Shown: positions 34,801-41,368 of the stretch, piece by piece
Layout of the letters: each line of letters opens with the position of its first letter
How positions within the stretch are numbered: the first letter of the stretch is position 1
Source: Drosophila persimilis
Lineage: Eukaryota; Arthropoda; Insecta; Diptera; Drosophilidae
Reading direction: 5' to 3'
DNA: 64,000 nucleotides
Assembly (NCBI RefSeq): GCF_003286085.1
Contig: NW_020825312.1
Span: 2,170,001-2,234,000 of the forward strand
Program-made: the position numbers and the translations under genes
The notes under the pieces: generated by a model
The model's database searches: none
What the model saw: only the letters and a program-made list of their open reading frames with translations
What the model was told of the DNA's origin: nothing

Positions 34801-37537
34801 ATTAAATATATAGAATTTTGGCAATTAAATTTATTTATTTCTTTGTAGGGATACACACCGCTTCATTTGGCAACTCAGTTTGGAAGAGACAATATCTTTG
34901 AATTACTGTGGAATGTCTACAGTAAGTATTCGTATTTGATGAACCGTAAATCAACGACCATAAGATATAAGATGCTTCTCATACGATGATCTTTCACTGT
35001 ATCTTTTAATGGTTAATTCAATTCGATGCCATTGCAGAGGCCAACCGTGACATTATGGATTGGAGTGGCAACAAGCCATTGGACTATAGCCGCCAGCGAC
35101 CGAGTGTATCGGCCTCCACGTGCAGCAGTGAGTATCAAAAGTATTTCCTCAGTACGGAGGTGAACAACAATTACCGCCTCGGAGCCCAATACTTTGACAC
35201 GTTTCCATACGGTGCTGGGGATCTCACCGGCGGTACACTGGGCAGTGTTCTAACCCGCGGCAAGAAACGCTCTCAGCTGCTGTATGCCACCGTAAGTGGC
35301 GGAGGCGGTGCGAGTGGAGGCGCTGTGGCGCGCTCCCAGTCGCTGATGGTGCGGCAGTCACAGCGTCGCCCAAAGAAGCCATCAGTGCAATCGATCTTGC
35401 TCAAATCGAATCCTGAGGACGATTTGGTGCCCTGTGAGGTTGTGCAGGGTGAAAAGAATCCTGGATTTGTGCGGGCCGGCACCTCCACTCGGCGCAAAGA
35501 GAGCTTTCTCCGTAAAACCTTTCGGTCCGCCACCAAAGCCAAAGATATTGTTACTAACCCAGAACAGCCCAGCTAAAGGGTATTGCAATTAAGTATTGCT
35601 TGTATTTGAATTTTTATTTTACATATGCCACAAATATGCTTCTAAACAATTGGTGGTAAAGGATGACCCATTGTGGTTCACACTATTGTATTATTTTCTA
35701 CTCTTTCCAATACGAAGGCTTGCCTATTGAATAGCCAAATTCGTTGATATATGTATGTATAGCCCATGCCAACACCAGTGTATTAATGCCACAGCATGAC
35801 TGTATCTATTTGTTTGTATTATTTTCTCCATGTATAAAACTCCCACAAGCCTTAGGCTTAGCCTTAAACTTAAGCCCAATCTAATCTATCGCAATGGTGT
35901 GCCGAGTAACTAAACATAAGTAATCAATTTTTATACACATTTATAAATAATCGCATGTTTATTTATTATAATAAAATATACACAAATTGAGTAGCTGCAT
36001 TTAAAATTATAATTCTGCTAGAAATCTCAATTGCACATCAAGAGATTGTATAAACTACATCAAAATTTACTATATCTGAATGATAGCTATAGTTTAATCC
36101 TTGAACATACACTAATTCACAACGAGAATGCGCTTTTTAACGGATTAACAGTTTCTTATTTGTTAAAAACAAAAACACTGATTCCAAACATCACTGACAA
36201 ACACCTCGAGACGTAGCGTATATTCGAATATTCGACTTCTTCTGCTAGTAATTAATATGCAATGGGAACCTCTATTTTATTTTCAATTTTGCTGTATGTA
36301 GAGATTCAAGCGATGCGATTCAACGGCGGACTCAACGGTACCTGGAGGCAGGTTGAAAGTTTTAACGATCTTGAGTATTATCCAACTATTAATGTTGATT
36401 AAATATCCATTGCTTTTGCTATTAGCCTTTGCATAAATCCGCTTTGAACTATCGGCCTGTAAATATATACATATATGCATACTCCTTTTCCGATTGGTAG
36501 CTGAAATCTTTTTATTTCTTAATTTTAATTTTATTTTCGAAAGCATTTTGAGTTGCAAAGCCTGATTGCATTTCTATTGGTAAGTTTTCCTTTCTTCCTT
36601 ATTATTTCTTCCATGTTATTCCTCATCGCCTGATCCAACATGTACCTCCATACATACATACATCCATAAGAGTTATATGGCATTTGTTTTATATGTAAAT
36701 GTTTCAGCATATTGTTCATTTGATTCTTCGAATTATCAAGCAATCATTTAAAATATTTCTTTTTGGTTAATTTTCAGAAATCAAAGCACGAAAAAAGCAT
36801 ACAAGTAGGTCTATTATAATTATGATTATTCGATGGTCGAAAATAATTAAAATTGTTTTGCTTGATTTGCAGTCGAAAAAGATTTGGGATTCCTTCGGAT
36901 TGGTTCACTGAATGTCCGGGTAAAGAAGACAACAGAGGCTTTCAGCAATTTCTTGGGAGTGGGCAATGGCAGTGGGGTAGCTCCGACGGGATATGGCAGT
37001 GGCGGGGCCACAACAGCAAATCGCCCTCACCAGCGATCTCACCAACACCCTCATCAGCGTCATCATCACCACGTTGGTACGACACGGAGTCGCCATCCGA
37101 ATCAGAGAGTAGCGACCACACCGTACGGCACGAACTCGATACCGGGTTCGAGGGCGAGTGTTCCAAATAACCGAAACATCTATGACGTTGTGCACAAGTC
37201 GTGGGGCTCTGCTGACAATATAACGCAACGTACAGAAGACCTAATGCCACCACCGAAGTCAGTAGAAACCAAGCGGAATAAGTCCTCGAAAAGGTCATCG
37301 TATGCGTCCAATGCAACGAACTCGCCTCGGGACTCCATTTGCTCATCCAACTCAAGCTCGAATCTGAACAGCGGCTACAGCAGCATGCCCACCACTCCGA
37401 ATCAGGTTCGTGCTCCTAAAGGCATGGATCACACGTCCTTCACAGCCGATTCCGATTCAGATTCTGCCTGTGGATTCGATTCAAGCTGGTCCGTTAGCCA
37501 TCTAGCTGCTGTGGGCAACAATCCGACACAATCATAA
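1636..37537 (+). CDS. SOWAH-family (sosondowah) ankyrin-repeat protein, two C-terminal isoforms
   Basis: Coding exons read from splice sites and phase: 1636-1762, 1884-2557, 10059-10199, 27543-27554, 33997-34086, 34205-34210, 34849-34921, then either 35038-35576 (isoform A, 553 aa) or 35038-35127, 36778-36804, 36873-37537 (isoform B, 634 aa). Both sums are exact multiples of three. Residues 1 to about 70 form the N-terminal SOWAH domain (MELPKELSIAEIRNY onward). A low-complexity Ser/Pro linker follows, with a KEN tripeptide (K202) and a basic PPAKKKPEK stretch near 260. Ankyrin repeats lie at about 270-395, with TALHWAAKHG and GYTPLHLATQFG helices matching the vertebrate SOWAH arrangement. 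The biochemical role of the family is poorly known and I assign none. The ankyrin part suggests protein binding. The gene carries introns of 7.5, 17.3 and 6.4 kb. The start is the first ATG in the frame. Confidence 0.9.
3571..4763. mobile_element. TIR DNA transposon remnant with Transib-like ends
   Basis: The two ends carry perfect 36-bp terminal inverted repeats, starting CACTATGGTCCGAACGACC on the left and ending with its complement at 4763. Both are flanked by the same 5 bp, CAGCG (3566-3570 and 4764-4768). A CACWATG-type terminal heptamer with a GC-rich 5-bp target duplication is the hallmark of the Transib superfamily, relatives of RAG1. The 1.19-kb interior is AT-rich. An open stretch of about 47 codons on the minus strand near 4080-4225 could be transposase debris, but no intact transposase is visible. 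Other superfamilies usually give 8-bp (hAT, P), 4-bp (piggyBac) or 2-bp (Tc1/mariner) duplications. Confidence 0.75.
5375..5720 (-). mobile_element. INE-1/DINE-1-like (Helitron-type) fragment, copy A
   Basis: It shares ordered segments with the copies at 22794-23242 and 31341-31780: AATCCGATCTGATT, then GGTAGATATG, GGTTGCTCTAGCTCTTATAG, the ACATGGCTATATCGACTCGG block, and a terminal stretch ending in a degenerate CTCTTCGAGTACTGGG. These blocks match my memory of the Drosophila INE-1 consensus read in reverse. A short GA run (about 5399-5414) lies at the left side. It is diverged and noncoding. Confidence 0.65.
7135..7170 (+). repeat. ACGGGNGT decamer-like minisatellite
   Basis: Imperfect tandem units of about 8-10 bp (variants of TACGGGAG/TACGGGGG) lie within the intron. 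No coding role is seen. Confidence 0.7.
9176..9203 (+). repeat. CA dinucleotide microsatellite
   Basis: About 14 uninterrupted CA units are followed directly by a short TGTGTG run, so the tract can pair with itself. Confidence 0.95.
12842..13252. repeat. Two tandem copies of a ~208-bp unit, with partial copies at both sides
   Basis: Unit 1 (12842-13049) and unit 2 (13050-13252) both begin GGAAATGTGTTTCCTTCGCT and run through a near-identical 110-bp block (CTGGAAACCCTTATCGGCGG, then GCATTCTCGGGACCG). Both then contain CTATCTATG-GTTTGG and finish with ATGCTGATC. The end of an earlier unit (ATCTATCGAGTCTGGTTTATAC, about 12793-12841) and the diverged start of a later one (from 13252) flank them. 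No coding frame is shared, so it resembles a short satellite or transposon-internal array. Confidence 0.85.
13629..13668 (+). repeat. GGAT/GGTT tetranucleotide tandem repeat
   Basis: Seven or more GATG units grade into GTTG units. This creates a spurious open frame on the plus strand. Confidence 0.85.
13872..13901 (+). repeat. AC dinucleotide microsatellite
   Basis: About 15 AC units. A second, interrupted CA-rich run lies at about 14018-14054. Confidence 0.95.
22794..23242 (-). mobile_element. INE-1/DINE-1-like (Helitron-type) copy B with a long GA tract
   Basis: It starts TATACCCCTCCGCCAGAGGG and ends TACTCTTTGAGTATCGGGTA, the short inverted TATACCC/GGGTATA ends typical of INE-1-like elements. 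Internal blocks (AATCCGATCTGATT, GCTCTAGCTCTTATAGT, GGACTCGGCTATTGATGCTG) match copies A and C. About 20 GA units run from 22842 to 22880 inside the element. It is noncoding and diverged. Confidence 0.7.
24022..24078 (+). repeat. GGAGCAT/GCGGCAT heptamer minisatellite
   Basis: About eight imperfect 7-bp units (GGAGCAT, GCGGCAT, GCAGCAT). The same unit in reverse orientation occurs at 27060-27108. Confidence 0.85.
24800..24846 (+). repeat. CAGC tetranucleotide tandem repeat
   Basis: Runs of AGCC units with a single ATCCAA interruption. Confidence 0.85.
27060..27108 (-). repeat. ATGCTCC heptamer minisatellite (reverse of the 24.0-kb array)
   Basis: About six units of ATGCTCC/ATGCTGC/ATGCTTC, the reverse complement of the GGAGCAT array near 24022. 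The two could pair in a transcript of this intron. Confidence 0.8.
27543..27554 (+). other. 12-nt microexon of the SOWAH-family gene
   Basis: The acceptor TTATTTTCAG precedes this 12-nt exon and the donor GTAAGT follows. It encodes Asp-Pro-Ala-Thr (residues 315-318), phase 0 on both sides, and joins LVKLQ of exon 3 to TALHWAAKHG of the first clear ankyrin helix. It sits between introns of about 17.3 and 6.4 kb. Vertebrate SOWAH proteins have a similar short linker before the LHWAAKHG motif, which supports inclusion. Confidence 0.75.
29407..29458 (+). repeat. TATGGGTG octamer minisatellite
   Basis: About six imperfect 8-bp units (TATGGGTG with GCATGGGTG and TACGGGTG variants). Confidence 0.85.
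31341..31780 (+). mobile_element. INE-1/DINE-1-like (Helitron-type) copy C
   Basis: It begins AAATACTCAAAAAGAGTAAG followed by GGGTATATTAGATT and ends GAGTAAAGGGTATA. In order it carries GAAGGAAGTGTTTTCGACCC, TTAAGAGCTAGAGCAACG, GTATCCAGACT, GAAAATCTGTGGCATC, GATCGGATTATTAT and GCGCCCTCTGGCGGAG. These are the complements of blocks in copies A and B, so it lies in the opposite orientation. Its left end resembles the INE-1 5' end as I remember it. A CT run (about 31698-31711) replaces the GA tract of copy B on the other strand. Confidence 0.7.
34205..34210 (+). other. 6-nt microexon of the SOWAH-family gene
   Basis: An acceptor ending CACTTTAG and a donor GTAAGT flank six bases that encode Asn-Gly (residues 349-350), phase 0. 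Skipping it gives VNAKT-GYTPLHLA, two residues short of an ankyrin repeat. Including it gives VNAKTNGGYTPLHLA, the exact length of the ankyrin consensus and of the corresponding vertebrate SOWAH segment (NARTSGGYTALHLA). Confidence 0.8.
35577..36777 (+). other. 3' UTR of isoform A and alternative intron of isoform B
   Basis: This AT-rich stretch follows the isoform A stop. AATAAA at 35970-35975 is the likely poly(A) signal of the short form. In isoform B the stretch is intronic and ends at the acceptor TTTTCAG (36777). No coding exon was seen in it. Confidence 0.6.
36778..37537 (+). other. Alternative 3' exons (isoform B tail) of the SOWAH-family gene
   Basis: A GTGAGT donor at 35128, inside the last exon of isoform A, can splice to a 27-nt exon (36778-36804, encoding IKARKKHT) and then to 36873-37537. 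The joined frame continues TIEKDLGFLRIGSLNVRVKK and ends at TAA 37535-37537. The tail is basic at first, then rich in His, Ser, Asn and Gly. Phase is kept at every junction (phase 1 at both splices). AATAAA signals lie after each end: 35970-35975 for isoform A and 37611-37616 for isoform B. Confidence 0.75.
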
Positions 37538-37859
37538 GTACATAACAATTATGATGTATTTTTTTTTTTGTATAATCTTGTAAAATTAATGCAAAATTGA
37601 CGATAAAATCAATAAACTTATCTATTTTACACTCTTTGTAATGTAACCTACATAGGCGCTGGAATTTTCTTATAAATTTATATAGATTTCAAATTTGATT
37701 ATATATTTTTAAAAGTATCGTTCTGGCGTGAACGATTACTTTTAAAAACGCGTTAAGGTATTTCGCACAAATTTGATCGATATACCGATAATTTCTATCA
37801 ATTTACACGTGCGGCCAAAGTTGTTTTTATTCAATTCTTTAAAGTTTAAACTAAATAAA

Positions 37860-39577
37860 ATGGGTAAAAAGGACAAAAATAAGAAGAAAGGCAAGGGTGC
37901 CGAGAAAACTGCAATGAAAACGGACAAGAAAAATGCTGCCAAGCAGAAGAAAATGCTGGAAAAACTCGGAGAAGTATGAACTAACTAAATCTGAAAGAAG
38001 CCTTTAATGCCTATTCACATTTTCCTTCAGGCCAACATTACTGATATCATCCATATGCTGGAGGTGAAGGAAGGCCGGCTAGATGGCATTACTGAAGAAG
38101 TCTGTCCGCCGCCCAGTCCTCGGTCCAACTTTACCTTGGTGGCGCATCCCGAGAAGGAGGAATTAATTATGTTTGGAGGAGAGCTCTATAATGGAGCCAA
38201 CATCAGTGTGTATAATGACTTGTTTTTCTACAACATAAAAGCAAACGAGTGGAAGGCACTGCGCTCTCCTGGCGGACCGACCCCACGAAGCGGCCATCAA
38301 ATGGTTTCCCTGGCAAGCAACGGTGGAGAATTGTGGGTATGTCCACAGCCTTTAATTAATCCAAAACAGTTGATCGTAATACAAATATTTATAGATGTTT
38401 GGTGGGGAGCACGCAAGTCCATCCCAGCTGCAGTTCCATCACTATAGAGACCTATGGAAATTCAGTCTCAAGTCGCGAAAATGGGAAAAACTTTCAGCAC
38501 CCAATGGACCAAGTGCCAGGAGTGGCCATCGAATGACGGCTTCAAAGAAGCGTTTGTTTATTTTCGGTGGCTTTCACGATAACAACCAGTCATACAATTA
38601 CTTCAACGATGTCCACGTTTTCTCCCTTGAGACATACCAATGGTTAAAGGTAGAAATAGGCGGCCCCACCATTCCGCACGTTAGATCCGGATGCTGCATT
38701 GCTGCGGCTCCGGATGGTAAAGTTTTCGTCTGGGGTGGCTACTCGAGAGCGTCAATGAAGAAGGACATCGATCGGGGCGTCACTCACACCGATATGTTTG
38801 CCCTGACTCAAGATAGTAAGATATTAAACCCTACTTAATCATGTACACCCATCTTAACCTTTCGTGGTCCTAGAAAACAGCGGAGATGGTGAAAATAAAT
38901 ACAAATGGATCGCCGTCAAACCCGGAGGCTATCGACCCAAGCCGCGGAGTAGTGTTGGCTGCACTGTCGCTGCAAATGGCAAAGCGTATTGCTTTGGCGG
39001 CGTAATGGATGTCAATGAGGATGACGAAGATGTGCATGGACAGTTTAGTGACGACTTACTGGCCTTTGACTTGACTGCACAAACATGGCGTTTGCTCGAA
39101 ATCCTGGAAAAGAGCAGTCCTGCTGCCAAAAAGAATGCAAAGGACTCGACTGATGTCGAAATGGGTGAAAGCAAGGCCGCTCCGGCAGGGCCTGTGACCA
39201 CTACCGATGGCATATTCACCGTCACAGTTGGTGGACCCAGTACCAGTGGTACAACACCCTACACATCTGCCATACCCAGCCTCTTTGGTAACAAGCCACA
39301 GCGTGCCACATCTGTGCCATCGCCGCGGATGAATCCTGGACTTTGTGTGTGCAAGGGCACATTGTACGTCTTTGGGGGACTGTTTGAAGAAGACGCCAAG
39401 CTGATGACATTCAACGACTTCTATGCCCTAGACCTGCACAAGCTGGAGTGGAAAGTCTTAATCCCAAATAATTTTAAGGCACACGATTGGGTCGACAGCG
39501 ATAGCAGCAGCTCCGATGAGGAGACCAGCGGGAGTGATGAGGATAGCTCCAGCAGCTCTGACATGGACACTGACTAA
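37860..39577 (+). CDS. slim: Kelch-repeat protein of the KLHDC4 family
   Basis: Four exons: 37860-37973, 38031-38336, 38395-38815, 38874-39577 (514 aa), with introns of 57-58 bp and consistent phase. The N-terminus is a Lys-rich stretch (MGKKDKNKKKGKG) and helix. About five to six kelch blades follow, seen as repeated FGG or WGG turns (MFGGE, IFGGFHD, VWGGYS, CFGGV, VFGGL) and RSGH motifs. The C-terminus is a Ser/Asp/Glu-rich acidic tail. This order matches the KLHDC4 family. I believe the D. melanogaster member is slim (scruin like at the midline), but the symbol rests on memory. Its molecular role is not established. Its 3' end faces that of Pmm2, with 113 bp between the stops. Alternatives would be other kelch families, but the lysine-rich start and acidic tail argue for KLHDC4. 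Confidence 0.9.
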
Positions 39578-39690
39578 ATAAATAGACCCATAGTGTCACC
39601 ACTATATTTCAACTTTTGCTTTAATCATACATATATACAATGGAATATTGATCAATAATTGCTTATCTTATAAGCGATCTGCAGATGTGC

Positions 39691-40455
39691 TTATAGTTTC
39701 AGAATCTCCGTAAGTATACGCTTTGTATCGTGTGGAGTGTTCACCTTGTGCCCAATAATTCGTGGATCGGTATAAATTTCATAGTCGTTGCCACCTGGTT
39801 CCGTCTTGTCACCGAAGAAATGTATTTCCTTATATTTATAATGGGCTTCAATGTGTCGAAGGCAATACGTTTTGTCCCAGCCATGGGGAAAGACATCGAA
39901 ACTGATTTGTCCGCCTATGCTGTAGGTGAGGTCCACATCGGCGAACTCCTTTTTAAGCGCGGCGATCATCTTCTCCCGGATCTTATGTTCGATGTCATAT
40001 AGGGCAAACATGTTCCTCTCCTCTCGAGTGCACTGCCGACCGATTGGGCAGACGTTCATCATTCCATTGCGGAATTCAATGAACGTACCACGTTTAATGG
40101 GAACATCTAGCTCGGATAGGTATCGAAGAACATAGTTTATGAATCGCTTTAGCACTGGCTCTCCCAAATGCTGGATTATGTTTTGCTTTCCAACTTCGGC
40201 GCCACCTTCGATTTGCACCAGCCCGTTCTCGGGGAATATAAAATCGAATTTCGTAAGAATCTTCTTGCCGCTAAGCTGCTCGAACATTTTCTCCAGATCA
40301 GACCCGCCAACAATTCCAATCGTCGCCCGAGGTTTAACCTCTGCGTAGAGGAACTCTTCAAATTCCGGCTGCACCACCGACCGGGGCATTGTTAGCGTAC
40401 CATCCACATCGAACAGTAGGAGAATTTCATCGCGGCTGAGGGTTTCCGTGCTCAT
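39691..40455 (-). CDS. Pmm2: Phosphomannomutase
   Basis: This single-exon gene of 254 aa has the usual length of eukaryotic phosphomannomutases. It converts mannose-6-phosphate to mannose-1-phosphate in the cytosol, feeding GDP-mannose for N-glycosylation and GPI anchors. The HAD-type nucleophile motif FDVDGTLT is at residues 15-22 (D16 nucleophile, D18 acid/base). Other family blocks are IGIVGGSDLEKMFEQL, FPENGLVQ, KRGTFIEFRNGMMNV, GGQISFDVFPHGWDKTYCL and HFFGDKTEPGGNDYEIY. The ATG at 40455 gives a full-length N-terminus. It lies convergent to slim and downstream of the SMIM20-like gene on the same strand. A DRE at 40791-40798 lies 336 bp upstream. Confidence 0.97.
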   Translation of the reverse strand: MSTETLSRDEILLLFDVDGTLTMPRSVVQPEFEEFLYAEVKPRATIGIVGGSDLEKMFEQLSGKKILTKFDFIFPENGLVQIEGGAEVGKQNIIQHLGEPVLKRFINYVLRYLSELDVPIKRGTFIEFRNGMMNVCPIGRQCTREERNMFALYDIEHKIREKMIAALKKEFADVDLTYSIGGQISFDVFPHGWDKTYCLRHIEAHYKYKEIHFFGDKTEPGGNDYEIYTDPRIIGHKVNTPHDTKRILTEILKL

Positions 40456-40790
40456 CTTGGTTGCTCGGCTAATTTTACCATATAATATCTAAAATGCAAA
40501 CACCACGTATGACGCTGATAAAGAATAACAAAAACAACTTGTAAGCGGCAACGAATCTATGAGAAATACCCTAAAGCTTTTCCAGATTTCCAAAGGCAAA
40601 AGCTTGGTGCATCTACACGCCGATATTTTTCCATTTAAAGCAAGGATTGCGCCAAATATTTAAAGTTATAATATATTTTAACTTTTGCGCGGAAGTTATC
40701 CGGGTTATAATTGTACATTATCAAATAATATCTGAGTACCTTAATTGCATAAATTATACGAACAATAGGTAAATTATATTTATCGATAAC

Positions 40791-40798
40791 AAATAGTT
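40791..40798. promoter_or_regulatory. DRE (TATCGATA) between Pmm2 and the SMIM20-like gene
   Basis: An exact 8-bp DNA replication-related element, the DREF binding site common in Drosophila housekeeping promoters. It lies upstream of Pmm2 and just past the SMIM20-like stop, so it most likely serves Pmm2. Confidence 0.55.
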
Positions 40799-40902
40799 TT
40801 TGTGTTTTTGGTTGTTTGGAAACTACAAAATGTACATCTTGTTTTATGCCTAATCCGCATGCCAATTACATGGCACAGCATTTTTAAATACATCTTTCCC
40901 TT

Positions 40903-41085
40903 TCAGTCCTTTCTTTTGATAGTATGTTGCAGCTCATCTCTTTTTATTTTGCTGTACTCCTGGAGCGACTTGTACTTCTCCGTATTGAGCATTGGGTCCA
41001 GTATAACAGGATACACCGCTAGCCCAATGGCTCCCACAATGCAGGATACGAAACCAACGAATTTCCATCCACGTAGAGCTGCCAT
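40903..41085 (-). CDS. SMIM20/MITRAC7-like mitochondrial membrane microprotein
   Basis: A 60-residue protein. After a short basic N-terminus (MAALRGWK) comes one hydrophobic segment (about residues 9-28, FVGFVSCIVGAIGLAVYPVI), then a charged tail with YKSLQEYSKIKRDELQ. Size, the position of the membrane segment, the YP motif at its end and the following polar helix match small integral membrane protein 20 (MITRAC7). In mammals this inner-membrane protein stabilises newly made COX1 during complex IV assembly. The ATG context (AAGATAAAATGG) is good. The gene is divergent from Tsf2, 283 bp between start codons, with a Motif 1 promoter element between them. The assignment comes from pattern recognition. 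Confidence 0.75.
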   Translation of the reverse strand: MAALRGWKFVGFVSCIVGAIGLAVYPVILDPMLNTEKYKSLQEYSKIKRDELQHTIKRKD

Positions 41086-41218
41086 TTTATCTTAAACAAT
41101 TAAAACGTTAAAATAAAATCGAGAAATTTGTTACAAAACAAAAAACACCTGTGTTGTGCCGAAAGATGCTAAAAAATGCCAAACGCAACTGGGTTGCAGT
41201 GGGACCGCGGACCTATGG

Positions 41219-41283
41219 CGGTATATTTTTCAAATGAGACGGTATGCTTCGGTACATTTCTGACGGTCACACTGGTATATTTT
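41219..41283. promoter_or_regulatory. Motif 1 promoter module between the SMIM20-like gene and Tsf2
   Basis: The GGTCACACTG core (CGGTCACACTG, 41264-41274) matches the Drosophila core-promoter Motif 1 (YGGTCACACTR, bound by M1BP). It is preceded by phased GGTATATTT-like units (41219-41262). The site is 95 bp before the Tsf2 ATG and 179 bp before the microprotein ATG. An almost identical module sits upstream of sti (61138-61196). Confidence 0.65.
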
Positions 41284-41368
41284 TTGTTGGAGCTAGGCTT
41301 GGGTGTGTCAATTTTGTAATATCTGTCTTAGATTGTGTGTATAATTTGTTTGCTTAAATATAATTAAG

